NCBI GenBank assembly: GCA_019055375.1
Contig: JAHQIW010000381.1
Coordinates: 1,087,815-1,151,814 of the forward strand
DNA: 64,000 nt
Direction of reading: 5' to 3'
DNA from: Parelaphostrongylus tenuis
Lineage: Eukaryota; Nematoda; Chromadorea; Rhabditida; Metastrongylidae
Shown: positions 1 through 26,600 of the stretch, piece by piece
How positions within the stretch are numbered: the stretch's first letter is position 1
How the letters are laid out: each line of letters begins with the position of its first letter
Notes under the pieces: model-generated
Seen by the model: only the letters and a program-made list of their open reading frames with translations
Database searches by the model: none
Told to the model about the DNA's origin: nothing
Program-made: the position numbers and the translations under genes

Positions 1-1280
1 GTGCGCTGTGAAGTGAAAAAAAAAATTACCACCTTCGCTCTCACATCACCAACCCGTGAAAGCGAGGTATCCAATGTTGTGAACGGAAGTGGTTGAAAAA
101 GTAGTCAGTAACTGTGTAAAGCGGGATGTAAAGCAAAGAGATTATAGAAGTGATGTTACTACTCCATACAAAATTTAGTCGCTAACAAACAAGTTTTCAG
201 CCAATTAATTTCGACCTGTAATCACTGAGAAGATGAGAAGGCGAATGATCTACTATAACTATCATCAGAAAGAAAACTTCCAAATACAGTGCAGAATTTA
301 TTTTTGGTTATTTTGGCTCTCCCACCTGGTCCACATCAAATGAAGTCCTCTCCACATGCACTGTGAGCATTTGACTGACTCGGAAAAATGCAGTCTCCAT
401 CAAAGCCAGAGCTGAGAGCGCTGAGATTAACGGACAACCGGAGACACAAAATATTTCCAAGTTCGGACAACAGCGAGCTACAGAGCGTGATAGTTTGTCC
501 GTAACCTAAAATATTCCCAAAGTTGTGATGCGCGTCAAAATTCTTATAGATAAGCCATCAATAGACAGATGACAAGGCATCCATTGAATTGAACATTTCA
601 GAAGGGTCACAAGTAATTCTTCTGTGTTACAACTATCACCTCTGGATCAAAAATTGCTTCGTGGAGCAGAAATCAAGTACCAATCAAGGCTGTTTTATAG
701 CCGAAAACATCCGCCTAACTGGTTGGTGGTCTTTCTTAGACTGTATGACTCCCTGGAGATTTCCGTAACCTTGTAGTCGCTCTTTTTATTTTGTGGATAT
801 AACGCTTGTTTCTAGAACAAGCTAAATTTTGAGTAAGAGAAATAGCTCTTCCAAATGCAGTCACGTGAACTCGTAAGTTCTCAACATATCCTCAACGAGT
901 AGAACATAAGCACAACGACAGCTGACGGCATGTCCTTTCTAACTCAAAAAATGCTATATGAGCTAACATAGTCTGGATCTACTAAAGCTTGAAGACAAAG
1001 ACTATAACTCCTATAACTATATTATAGCATCAGCAATCAATCTACCGTCATTCGTGTACCTTGATATTAAAGCTCAGTATGAAGTGCACTTGGCTTTACT
1101 TCCTTCCTGGTGCTGCTGCTGGCATCTAATTCAGCCGAATTTAATTTGAAGCCTCATCAGATGGATACTCATTTTCGAGCAACTTTTGATATTTCAACGA
1201 AATGTTGCACTATAGCTTCGACTGTTAACGTAATGTGACCGATTAACACAGCGATCAGCATTCAGATAGTTGAATAAAAA
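1..1280. other. No gene seen
   Basis: Stops in all frames; no repeat recognised. Confidence 0.5.
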
Positions 1281-1573
1281 AGGATAGAGCTCTTGGCGTT
1301 GATCAATCCCTGGGGGATGCGCTATGCTTTCGACTTCAATCTTTAACTTCGCTTGAGGTGATTGAATGCATACCTAGCCTTCACAATGACTCGCGGTGGA
1401 CTACCGCAGTATAGAGTCACTGCTGCTTCTCCTTCCAGATAAGTCTGAGAGCGTTTGGTACCAATTTTACGACCTCAGAAGGATGTATGGCTTGGTGAGC
1501 TATGAGCGCGAGATCTAAGCCTTAACTATCTGTGTGATGTAAAGCATCTCTAACCATTGCACCACATGCACTC
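1281..1573 (-). repeat. tRNA-derived SINE, family A
   Basis: Reverse-strand copy: GGCGTTGATCAATCCCTGGG at the 3' end and CATTGCACCACATGCACTC at the tRNA-like head. Confidence 0.7.
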
Positions 1574-2869
1574 CTACATAGTGGCATGTTTTGGGTACTT
1601 GGAAGGAATTTAGACTAAAAACACTTATAATCCTTCAACTGCTGTGCTACGCTGAGTGGTCGAAGGTTATTTACATCATTACAATTAGGTTGGATGAAAT
1701 CTAAAACAATGTATGAAGCATAAAACACCAGTAAAGAAACACGTTCGGCACTGTAGGCACTGGTTTTTAGCTTGTCGTATTTCAGCCGATTATTATTTTG
1801 ATCAAAGCAGACATTTTCGGCAATTCATATTTATCGCTTGGAAACGGTTCTCACAACAGTTTGAAGGCTACTCATTTTTTAACTTGACTCACGTCAACTT
1901 AAAGGTTTATAAATACCAGCTTGTAATTCCTTTAGGCAGCAATCGATAACCATTAATAGCAGATCGATGTATGCCGTAGTTGAATGTACTCATGAGCTTC
2001 GTTTCTCTGAAACCTCAATGGTCGCTGGTTATACCAATCGCAATCACCAGAGCTCTATCTCCCGTATCCTTACCAAAGACAATTCATTTCCGTTCTTTCG
2101 TGTGACGTTCGGCAAACCGTCACCTACTTTACTTTATTTGATCCGTGCCCAGCTTTTCCAGCATCCAACTCGTTTCCTCGCATTCAACCCTTCATTGAAA
2201 TACCCTACAAATGTCGTAGAATAGTGGCAGAGCACGTGCTTTTGCAATCTCGAGGATAGCCAAACAGAGGCGTTACGTGAGGCGTACGATATTGCTTGGA
2301 GGCCGGTGAAGAGAGGTGGGGAATCAACCCCACGTTGAGACACGCTGAGCATCTCCAGTCACTCGGCCGGCGGCTTCAAAGCGGCAAGCTAGCTTTGGCA
2401 AAAACCGTAGTTTACAGAAATAATCTGCCTACTCATCAGCGTCTTTTCAGACTCTCAACTTTCCAGAGCTTCAACTTACTAAATAGTTAAACAACCAAGA
2501 ACCCTCTCTCACCAGTCCTTGATGGGTTTGGTGAGCTAACCTGAAAATTGTCATTGATTTCCAATCTCCAAAGAGTGCTGAACGATGGGGCTATCCCTCG
2601 CACAATGTAGCTTTCTGGCAGTGGAAATTTACATCCATCAAAAATTATCTGAAACAAGCATTTTCACTGAAAGAACTACAAAGAACAAGATACTAAGCCA
2701 ACTACTATACAAAAACCAACTCCACCTCATGAAGACGATTAAACTGCGCCAACTGTGCCAGAGTCCATGGTTTTACGGCAAGAAAATCGCAATTGGATAG
2801 AGCAAGTCTTGAAAGGGAAAGTATAGCAATTCTTTAGCAATATGTTCAATTTTATGCGTAAATAGACCA
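1574..2869. other. No gene seen
   Basis: Short opposing open frames at 1,713-2,490 lack splice support or recognisable protein. Confidence 0.5.
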
Positions 2870-2985
2870 AATATTAAGTAATATGCAGAACTTTAAACCT
2901 AGGGCGGGAACTGAACACGCACTTTATCTCGAGAGCGCGCGCTAACCACCGTATTACCGGGGTCCTGCTCTGCTCTGAATAGTCC
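2870..2985 (-). repeat. Decayed tRNA-like repeat
   Basis: GGGCGGGAACTGAACACGCA and GCGCGCGCTAACCACCG in reverse look like boxes B and A of a tRNA-derived repeat. Confidence 0.35.
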
Positions 2986-3734
2986 GTCAACATAAAGCGC
3001 GAGGACGCATTGGAGCTTCCGAATTTCTGGTGTCTCATCGTTCGCGCATCTCGCTTTCCTGACGATGAGAGAGATGAGCTATGATGCTCACAGTTCCTCA
3101 CCGCATATAGTCCTTGATTATTATGATAGCATGAAAGTCCACCTCACTGCAACCAAGGTTTTCAAGAACGGTAACAACTCGTGATACTTTCTTAATAACT
3201 GTGATTTTGAATGCAGACATGATGACCAATATTCCTACTGTCAAAATCAGAACATTAAACCGGTGAGGAGCTTCTGTCAGATAAAGCTCAAACATGTGTT
3301 GCTGAGCCTCGTTGGAGTGGTTGTGATACTCATCACGGCGAGCGCGGGTCGAACTCCCCCCCCCCCCCCAATATTTTGCGGTAATCAACAACGAACGCCC
3401 TATGGAACGTCACAGCCGGATTATTCTCGAGGTTGCAAGAAGACGCGCTCAAACAGTATTCCACGACGTCCAAGAAGAAGAAGAAAAACGGACTGCATTC
3501 TGGAAGTACTGGAATCCGCACAGCAAAAAAAAAAACACTGTGAAGACGGATCAGAAAGTGCGGAAAATGGTGAGCCTGATATAATCAAACTTTGTAACTG
3601 TAATTCACATATATTCGACAGTTATTGGCTTGACTGGATTCAATGCCAAAATGTGCTAATCACACAAAGCCGTTGATGGTTGGTTGCTAAAAGAATCGCA
3701 GTTCGCATCACAGAAGGAAGTTAACAGAATATAA

Positions 3735-3835
3735 GCCCCACAATGCAGTAGTTGGCATGCGCTCTCGAAGGGCGTAGGTGAGGCGCAAGTTCAACTCCCA
3801 AAGCTCAAATTTCGCGTATAGGATAACGCGGCCAT
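3735..3835 (+). repeat. Decayed tRNA-like repeat
   Basis: CAATGCAGTAGTTGGCATGC (box A-like), then GCAAGTTCAACTCCC (box B-like) about 50 nt on. Confidence 0.35.
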
Positions 3836-4052
3836 TTCGAAAACGTAAATTATGACAACAATTGAACATCCATAAAAACGATGAAATCTGAATGCTGTCA
3901 AAAAACGGAAAAAGAAATATTTTAGTTTCTAACGATTATAGAAAGCACGTCCAGAAGCTCCCAAATATAAACAATAAATATCTACCTAACAGGCCTTATT
4001 AACGAACTAATCAACTAACAGGAGATAAATACCAAAAGATGTGCAGATATTA

Positions 4053-4068
4053 TACATATATATATATA

Positions 4069-4100
<32 letters not shown>
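4053..4100. repeat. AT microsatellite
   Basis: (TA)n interrupted by single C and AA bases. Confidence 0.9.
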
Positions 4101-4307
4101 GCTAAAAGCAAGGAAATTTTGAAATGCAGTGTACCTGTTTAGAGGCGCACAGTCGCATCGACAAAGCAGTTCATACAAATGGTCGTCTGTAATGCGACCA
4201 CGAGCCAATTCGTCCTCCAATTCCAACGAAGTAGCATCTTAATAGAAAAAGTCCTATTCTAACATACTATTGAGTAAATCGTTTTGAGGCAACATGACCA
4301 CCGAGAA

Positions 4308-4521
4308 TTCAACCCTTTCGAGACCACGGACCCACGGCCTCTGCACCTCTAACTGGCAACTCCGGACGGCCTGCTCCACCTCCTCTGAATCCCTAACGCC
4401 AACGTGCTGCGTACAACAGTGGCACGCTGGGAGTTAGTCTTAGAAGAGGTGGAGCAGACCCTCCAAAGTTGCCGATTAGAGATCCAGAGGGCCGTAGATC
4501 CACGGTTCCGAAAGGGTTGAA
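4308..4521. repeat. MITE-like foldback, CCGTGGACC family, copy 1
   Basis: Terminal inverted repeat TTCAACCCTTTCG...CGAAAGGGTTGAA, with arms carrying GGACCCACGGCCTCTGCACC and its inverse. No coding capacity. Confidence 0.75.
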
Positions 4522-5059
4522 CCAAGTATATGTTTGTCCGCAAAAGTCACTGACATATCATACTTAGGAATTTTGAAGGAAGAGAAAAATATATCGCTTC
4601 CGTACCTAAATTCACACTGTGAGGCACCAACGATGACAGGATATAACGAAGGGAATTTGTCCTCAAGTGGATCTTATCAAATGTTCCAGATCATTTTCGA
4701 ACCTGGTCTCGTCCTCCATAACTCTCTTTAACCCACTGTTGTGTCAAACCTTTTCGTGACGATACGATAGAAGCGAAAGAGCAGACAGATTTAACCAAAT
4801 ATACCCATCTCGAGTAGGCTCCTTATTTAACACAGTCTTTTAAACTGATAGACTCATTAATTTCAATTTATGCCTCACGAGAACAAAAACGTGAAGAACG
4901 AAAGAAGTGTTTCAGGGCGATGAATATAAGAGAAAGGAATCTAATGTTAGAAATAATGGGACCGCAGAGCAGAAATGTGATAACGCATTGTTTGTGTTAA
5001 AAGATGGTCATCTAAAGTTAGACTATACTAGAAGACGTACACTATAAGAGCAGATGCTT

Positions 5060-5480
5060 GACACCCAAGAGGAGCTATTGCTTTCAGACACAAGTATATT
5101 GAAATAAACGAAAGTCTTGCAATCATTTTCAAGCCACGCATGTCAGTGGTCTGTCAAACAGGGCTGACTTATAGAGCCCGATACACGTGTTTCGATTTGC
5201 GATCTCGTCAGTCGGGCAGTTACCCATTCTCGTCTTTTGCTAATCTCTGTGGGAGCTCCAGTCCCCACACTAAGAGTTAGCGATGACGAACGTTTTACAC
5301 TCTATGTCCAGTGAAAAACTCACCAAACACAGAGTGTTCTTTATGAGTCAGCCCTGCTTAAGGCTCTAAAAGTCAGCCCTGTTTGACAGACCACTGACAT
5401 GCGTGGCTCAAAAATGATTGCAAGGCATATTGAAATTTGAGCTGTGGTCCTAAGAAAACACTCGAAACGAAAGTTGAACG
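5060..5480. repeat. Foldback of two opposed units of the CACGTGTATCGG ribozyme repeat family
   Basis: The left part (5,100-5,310) is a minus-strand unit with a hammerhead and the GGAGCTCCAGTCCCCACAC block. The right part (5,345-5,475) is a plus-strand unit with the ATTGAAATTTGAGCTGTGGT arm. The two share an inverted 'gtcagtggtctgtcaaacag' segment. Confidence 0.7.
5176..5217 (-). ncRNA. Hammerhead ribozyme motif, best-preserved copy
   Basis: On the minus strand: perfect 6-bp stem I GCCCGA/TCGGGC, CTGACGA, stem II GAT/ATC with a CGCAA loop, GAAA, stem III ACA-CG-TGT, cleavage site GTA. Every invariant base and all three helices are intact. It lies 1.4 kb past the mog-1 stop codon on the same strand. 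Confidence 0.8.
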
Positions 5481-6361
5481 AAAGTCGTCGTGAATGCTTC
5501 AGTTCGGTCACTACAAACTTATCACATCGTATTGAAATGATGCCTCAACGTCTCATTCGTTTGATCTATCTGAGTACCGACATTTGATTTGTGTCTGCTG
5601 GTTTTATAGTCAAAATATTTCCACAACAGGACTCTAAATGCAACTTTACAGATAGCCTAGTAGTGTGTGAAGTAATCCTTATTCTAAACAGATTAGGGCT
5701 GAAATATAATTATGAAAATTTCTAAAAAAAAAAACTTACTACTCATAAGCCGTGGAAATATATAGAGGACCAGTGACTGTGTGTCGTGATGGTTACACTG
5801 GCAAAGAAATAGGGAACTCTCACTATCATGAACGCGAGCTGTTGCAGGACAATTGCCAATTTGTACGCGAACTCTCGATGGTCGTGGGAGAAAGTTCTCT
5901 GAATTGGCAATGGAAGATCAAAAGCACATAAATCTTTAGTAAAAAAAAACATCGACCAATCGTTGTCTAACGGGTACGTTATGCTGGGTTGCAAACTATC
6001 TTCTTCGTAATCAGAAAAAAACTGGAATATTCTGAGCTAATAGTCTGGAAAGAAGTTCCAAAAATTGGGTTAACTAACCCAAGACAGAGAAGATTCGCGT
6101 ACAAACAAGACAAAAATTTAGTCGATCTGTGTGTTCCAAGAGGAGTCCAATCCGTTGCAACAGTTCAGGAGGTAGTAGTTCCATCTTAAATTGTACCAAA
6201 TACAACCATACCTAACGAAAGAATATATTGAAGCTGCAAAGATACACAAATCAATGGATTGGATTTACAACAAAAAAATGCGCAGATAAACACAAAATCA
6301 AAAAGTAAAGGTGGCAATCAACCGCCAGATAGTTCAAGAGCGATATACAGCTTGATTGACT
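5481..6361. other. Region downstream of mog-1; no gene seen
   Basis: A 66-codon plus-strand frame at 5,989-6,189 and an 83-codon minus-strand frame at 5,743-5,994 overlap head to head. Neither looks like a known protein. Confidence 0.45.
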
Positions 6362-6367
6362 TTTATT
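6362..6367 (-). promoter_or_regulatory. Candidate poly(A) signal of mog-1 (AATAAA)
   Basis: The minus strand reads AATAAA about 245 nt past the mog-1 stop codon. It is the first clear canonical hexamer I noticed downstream. The A/T-rich background makes chance occurrences common. Confidence 0.35.
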
Positions 6368-6611
6368 TATAAGATCACAAGTTAAAAGATCTCTAAGGGA
6401 CTCGATATTAACGTCACAGAAGTAGGATTATTCCACAGAATACCTGACTGATACACGGCTTTGTAAAGCGCCAAAGCGTAAATAAAAAGCAGAAATAAAT
6501 AGAAACAAATAACATAACAAAGTAAAACTCATATCTTACGAGGTACTGTCGTATTTGAGAGGTTACGTAATGTATAAGGTAACCCTGAAACCGATTTCCA
6601 GCGTGATATCT

Positions 6612-19756
<13,145 letters not shown>

Positions 19757-19764
19757 CTGTAAAA
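19757..19764 (-). promoter_or_regulatory. Probable spliced-leader acceptor of mog-1
   Basis: The minus strand reads TTTTACAG immediately before the ATG of mog-1, with a T-rich run upstream and no coding sequence between. In nematodes this layout marks an SL trans-splice acceptor with a zero-length 5' UTR. Because REEP lies about 0.87 kb upstream in the same orientation, an operon-type leader is possible. Trans-splicing is inferred, not seen. Confidence 0.65.
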
Positions 19765-20623
19765 TCCCGACACTTCTAAAAAAAATAAAGATTTCTACAG
19801 ACAGACAGAACATAGGAAAATCTCTTACAGCTTTCATATCAGTGAATCTGAAGGAAAAAAAATAATAGACACCAAATATGTGATAGCAACGGATAACTCG
19901 TGGCCGTTATAAACTTGGATGAAACAACCACCTTAAGAATCTACATATTTACTGTACACTGAGCATTAAAACCAGCACTATACTTGGGTCAGCACTATTC
20001 ACAAACTCGCGATAACCTAAATGAGAATCAAGAACGAGCCTGTCCGTAGTACCAAACAAATAATATGCATAATTCCGGTCAAATCCGGGAATAACAGACT
20101 GGAAAAAAAGAAAAGCTAAGAGGTGAATAGAGAAAGGCACGGATAGGGTGGGCATGACTCCGCCATTAACAGCAGGGTACAAGGGATACGAGGGACTTGA
20201 TCAACGCGAATCAAGAAGAATGCCGCTCGGCCATAGGTCTCTATAGACCAAGCAACTTGCAGTACAAGACGGATATAATCAAAAACATAACGAATCGCTG
20301 TGAAAGGTTTAAAATGGCGACCAGAGACGTCACCAAATAGCACGCAGAGCAAAATCATATCGAATACAATCAGATATGAGAAAACAAAACACAATGCAGC
20401 TGCACAAGGCAAGCAAAGTCAGCTGTTAAGGCAAAGGAAAAGCTATAAAATTGTAAAGATTTAGCTTGGAAAAAAAGGAAATGGTGTTGAACGAGACATA
20501 GAAAGCCATATCTACATTGCTGTGAAAGTAGATACCTAATATGCGAAGCAGCACTTCGACCCGAATCGAATCAAATTTGGGACAATTCAGAAGATCACAC
20601 TGACTGATGATATCAGGAGAAAG
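19765..20623. other. Spacer between REEP and mog-1
   Basis: About 0.86 kb with no exon recognised. It should hold the REEP 3' UTR and, if the two genes are co-transcribed, the leader region of mog-1. Confidence 0.6.
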
Positions 20624-23600
20624 TCAATGATGCCGACGCTGACTTCTTCGTGGCATTGTGTTGTAGGTGTTGTCTCCACCTTCCATGGTACGTGACCGAG
20701 ATCGTTCAGCGCTCGATCGGCGACGCGACGATACCTTCAAAAATTAGACGATATGATCTATATAAATCCTTTGTTTCTTCCGCTGGGCATTTTCGAGGTG
20801 TGAATAATAGCAATCATTGAATATCAGTGATGCAGTACAATAATACGGTGTAGGAATTGAGCACATAGCGCATGTGGCGCAGTGGTTAGAGGTGCCCTGC
20901 GTCGCACGCGAGGTCAATAGTTCGATCTCGCGCTCGTGGCTCACCAAGCCATCCATCCCTCCGGGGTCGGTAAATTGGTACCAAACAGGTCTCAGACTTG
21001 TCTGGGAGGATAAGCAGCACTGACTCGGTTCAGCGGGAGGCCTCCGCGAGTCATTATAGATGCCAGATATGCATTCAATCACCTCAAAACGAAGTTAAAA
21101 ATTGAAGTCGAATGCATGGCGCATCCCTCAGGGATTGATCAACGCCGAGAGTTTTTTTTTAATGCAGCACAAACATACAATGATAGCCCAGTGACTAACG
21201 CTTCGGCGAAGCTCGCTTTCTTCACAGCCTGGAAAGGTCAAATTGACCCGCAAATCATCCAGTCAAAAACCTCCATAACCACAGCAGAAAACGTAAGAAA
21301 CGAATTTACGAATTCGTAACAAAATTTGTCTTTTTACGTTTTCTGTTGAAGTTATGGAGCTTTTTGACCGAATGTTTTGAGAAAAAGTTCGACCTTTGCA
21401 GGCTCTGAAAAAGGCGAGTCTCGCCGAAACTTTAGTCACTGGACTATTATTGCATTGTTTGTGCTGCATTATCAAGCTGTATTATTATTGTAGTGCATCA
21501 CGGATATTCAATAAATACTATTATTAACACCTCAAAACTGCTCAAGAGAAGAAACTGCTGATTTATTTCAAATATGCTGCGGTTAATCTATAATTGATCT
21601 TGGGGATAGCTTTCTTTTGGGCAGTGGTATGATGTTCTGAGTGCCAAGCTAAACAGTCGACCTCAGGCGGAAGTTGAACCCGCGTTTTACTCGCTCGTGT
21701 TGCGACTACACCAGCGAGACCACCGCTTCGCTATCACTCTTTCTCAGAGTAACCCCATTAGTTGTCAACAACGAACCCTTAGAGGCGTTTGGTTGGTTGA
21801 GCAGTCAAACGCACTATACCCAATCGGACTGACAGTTACTGCATATGTATAATCTGCACAAATCCTTCATTTTGCTGCTTTTTCAGCTGTGGTATGATAA
21901 TATCAAAGAAAAGGTTCTAATAAAGCGGTGGCATTGGTGGTAGCGGTAGGCGCCGCCGGTATCGTTGAAACACTGGTTTGACTCTCGCCTGTGATCGAAT
22001 GCTTTGCATACCACGCAACATTTTTAGAGGATATACTCATCTTCAAAACCGACTATTTATCAACTCATCATGTTCAACAGTTTCAGAGGCTTTCTTAAAT
22101 AGGCCAAAACAAATTACTATACTATAATTTATTCGATCACCTAAAGTTTTAGGCGATTCCTCAGAGCCTGGAAAGATCAGGTAGTCTTCAACCCAATCAG
22201 CCAACTTCGATCTCTTCAAGAGAAAAAAACTGTTCAGCGATTTTCAAACCTTTTCTGATGAAATACGGAGGTGTTTTGCTGACTGGATTACAAACGACCC
22301 GATCATCAACCCTTCTGGAACCGTGCACCCAACCCTCTACGTCTCTAACTCCAGCACGTTTCATCCAATAATGGTGTTTAACCCTCAGATGTCATTGGTA
22401 GACACAGCACGCTGGAGATAGACGCGACACGCTGCGGTTAGAGAAGCAGGGCGTTGGGTCGATGGTCCCGAAAGGGCTAAGAGCTCTGAAGGAGACGAAG
22501 CTGTCATGACGTCAGCTGTTCAGATAGTTCATTTATAGCTACTTCGTGTTTCGACCAATCAAGAAAGACTAAGTAAACTCAATCGAAAACTCTGCGTTTG
22601 AAACCACAAAACCTCTTCGCTGTCAGAATGATGGTCGTCAGTGTCGCTCGGGCTCTCCACAATCTCCTCAACTTGACGACGTTGTCGATAATCTTCCTCA
22701 GTTTCATTGATAACGAGGTTACTCTGTGACCTGGAAAATCGGAGAAAGTATAGAAATCATCACGACAGAGTTCCTTCTGTAGCTATCTACATTATTTTTC
22801 AGTCCAAGATTTTTCGCAAGAAGACGTCGCGCATTACGAAAGAGCTCATGGAGGATCAAACATGGACCCCAGACAATTGTGCTGGACTCGATCTCAGAGG
22901 AAGCAGGTGAGATTGATGTGTGTGCTTCTTTGTCTCTGCTGGGCTGAATTGACTTTTACATCTTATAACCTTCATATTCAAACATAAGGGCTCAGTCGCT
23001 GTGCTTGTATATGAGCCAAATTTATCCAGAATGCCGTTTCAGCCAAAAACTTGCAAACGGGTCACTGAGGACCAAGTATGGTATACGGTTGGGATTCGCT
23101 TTAATAATGTGAGCCATATGTATTCCGAATAAAAATTTACGTTGTCTTCGACGAGCTACTCGTGGCTATCCTCACATCTAAATCCCTAAAAATGAAAAGC
23201 CTCCCATGAAGAAGTTTAACTTTCTCGTTTCCTTTCAGCAGATGGGGTCCACTGACCGCCAAGTATGATTATCGAATGGAAATGAACTTTTTCAATACTC
23301 GCTTAGGTCAACTGACGAATGACAGTTATTACAGGTAACATGAATATGTATGGGATCATGTATATCTCTGCCAATGAGTGGATATATCAGGACCGCGACA
23401 TCGTTTGCGATTTCCATTTTATCGACGGTCTTCAATCCTAGTTTTAAACATCCAATATAGTGTGTGAGAATGTTCAAAGCCTTCTCGAAATTGCTACGTC
23501 AGAGCCATACGCACGTCTCGCTGGTGTCGCCCGCTTATCACTGGCCCACGCCCCACACTGAACCCCAGTTTATAGCAGGGATGAGCACACGCTATTGACG

Positions 23601-26600
23601 GTGATAGCTCATGATATTATGTCACCACCATTTATTTCAGTCGATGGTATACTGTCGATATCGAAGAATGGTGGTAACACAATAATCACAGGCTCTAACC
23701 ATAACATCTACTCCTCATTCTTGCTAAAAATTACTGATCAGTGTGGGCCGCTGATGAAGCGGGCGACACCGCCGAAGCGTACGTATGGCTCTAAAAACCT
23801 CGAAAAGGCTTCAAACGTTCTCATAAACTATAGTGAATGCTTGCGACCATAATTCCACTATAGGATGACAGCTTCTAGCATCCGCGGTAATGACCCACTA
23901 TAGTCAACTCGAAAAAAGCGGTTCTTCTTCTGATCTTATTCCTTTTGAGCTGAAGGAAAGAAAAATGAAGGCTAGGTATTACCTTTGGAGCTTGTTGACC
24001 AGCTGGGCTTGTCCGCGCAAAGCAGCTTCAGCCACGATATCACGAGCACACAACAGGCTACGACTGCCGAGACGAACAAGCTGAAACAAACTGTGTTTAA
24101 CAAAGAACAAAAAAGGAGAACACAGCTTTTTAGAAAAGACCTCAGAAACCAAACTTTGTTCAAAAATTGGAGAAATCTATGGTTTCAAACGACTACTGAA
24201 AGTCTGGTGCAAAGTCATTCACAAACTCAGCCGAAGAAATGTGAACCCGAAGTAAAACGTGACCTTATCTTTTCAGCTACAGTACACTAACAAGGTCTTT
24301 TTACGTGCACTATTATGTCATGCACTGGGATTTCCAAGATTTAAGATATCAAATGACTACTTGAAGTCAAGGAGATAGGAGAATAGAGTAAAAGGTCCAC
24401 TCGGTTCCAAAAGGGTTAGAATAAGTGGGCTTCACATTAGCATTCTATGTTCTCAGTCGTATGATCCTACAACGTACAGGAATAACTTTCAACGAAACAT
24501 ACTTGATTATAGCTTTCTGACTTCGCCTGCTCTAGCATAGCATCGATCTCTTGTTCATGCTTACAAAGAGTTGGATGAATCCACTAAAATGAAAACTCTA
24601 TTAGATCTAATAAGTCATTCCCCAAAACTTGCCCATACACATGTGAAAAAATAGTACTTTGTGAGAACATACCTTATTTTGAGTGCCTTATTAAGACCAC
24701 GCTCAAATTTCAATAGATCCTTTCATTACTATTTGAGCCATCTTGTCTGTGACCTGGTGAGGGCTCTTGTACAGCCCGATACACGTGTTTCGCCTTTACA
24801 GACTCGTCAGTGGGGCAGAACCCGTCGTCTTTCGATATTTTTGAAGTCAGTTCTCTCGGGAGCTCCGCTCCCTTACAGGAATTCATAGAAGACGAACGTT
24901 TGACAGACCACAGACAAGTTGGCTCAGATAATAATGAAAGGATCTATTAAAATTTGTAAAACAATTGGGCATTTTTGCTTGACAGCTATGAATAGTTGAA
25001 AAATCGAAAGAGAAATGTAGCCACGAACGAATTTTTGTTAACCCTTTCGGCACCGTGGACCTACGGCCCCTGAATCTCTCACTCTGGATGGTCTGCTCCA
25101 CCTCCTTTGCATCCTTAACCCCCAGCGGTGCTGCGTCTAACAATGGCACGCCGTTGTGTTTAGCAATGGGTCGCTCCTGCGCCTAACAATGGCATGCTGA
25201 GGGCTAGAGATGCGAAGGGGGTGGCCCAAACCGTCCAGAGTTGTCAGTTAAGAAATGCAGAGGTTGTGGGTCACGGTTCCGAAAGGGTTGAGGAACCAGA
25301 ACAAGTACAATAAACAAAAAGTCCAAACCTTTCTATACAAAATCGACGCTCCTTTCGTCCATGGACTCAGCAACCAAAAGATGAAAACAATCTTCAACTG
25401 ATAGTAGAAAGGAAACCAAAACGATATGAAAATGTCGGCTAAAGTCTCCACAAAGGAATATAGAGCAAAAACAATCCAATACATCATCCATTTTACGTAT
25501 TCGCGAACGTCCTTCGTTCGAATAGCCTAAAAATGGGAACCGATGGAAAGAAGCAGTCGCAAAACTCAAATCATACTGAATGTACTCATAGATGAATGGT
25601 ATTAAGAAAAGCATTTACCTATGAGAATTAAGTGGTGAGCATAAACCCGGCCTCAGGTGGGAATCGAACCCGCGTTTCATCCTATCCGGGGACGCGTGCT
25701 CTACAACTACACCACCGAGGCACGTTTACCCGACCACTCGTTCTTTAACATCTCTATGTTAGCTATCAGCTCACCTACCTCCAACAGATTTAGTCGGGTA
25801 TGCGATTTCGCTCTATAAATCCAGTTGAGCCGACAGCCATTTAGATGTAATACTCCGAGATTCCAGTATATTAACTGCTTTTTTTCGCAGTGTTATAATG
25901 TTACATATATACCTATGAGAACTGAGTGATGAGCGAAAACACGGCCTCAAGCGAGAATCGAATTCGCATTTCATCCATACCTGATAGCTAAAATAGCGAT
26001 TGTTGAAGAATGAGAGGTTAAGCAAACGTGCCTCTGTGGTGTAGTGGTAGCAGCACGCGTCCTCGGTATGGATGAAACGCGGGTTCGATTCTAGCCTGAG
26101 GCCGTGCTTTTGCTCACCACTCAGTTCTCTTAGATATATAAAGGATAAAGGATAAAGCTCTCGGCGTTGATCAATCCCTGAGGGATGCGCCATGCATTCG
26201 ACTTCAATTTTTAACTTCGTTTGAGGTGATTGAATGCACATCTGGCCTTTTACAATGACTCGCGGTGGCCTCCCGCTGAACCGAGTCAGTGCTGCTTATC
26301 CTCCCAGACAAATCTGAGACCTGTCTGGTACCAATTTACCGACCCCGGAGGGATGGATGGCTTGGTGAGCCATGAGCGCGAGATCGAACCATTGACCTTG
26401 TGTGCGACGCAGAGCACCTCTAACCACTGCGCCACACGCGCTCTTCTTAGATATATGTAACATTAATCACTGCGGAAGTAAAAATATTGAAATTTCGGAG
26501 AAATACATTCATTTATTCATTTTTTAGAGGATGGAGGGGCATGGCCGAGTGACTAGTGATGCTCGGCGTGACTTAGAGCACAATTGTCGCGATAAAATTG

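Noticed and set aside
3263..3676. 137-codon plus-strand open frame
   Set aside because: It runs through a 14-base C run and low-complexity Arg/Lys codons and overlaps an equally long frame on the other strand. No family resemblance.
26035..26105. Possible functional tRNA gene with box A, box B and near-complete acceptor stem
   Set aside because: The anticodon arm does not fold properly, and the unit is repeated and inverted next to itself. It is a tRNA-derived repeat.
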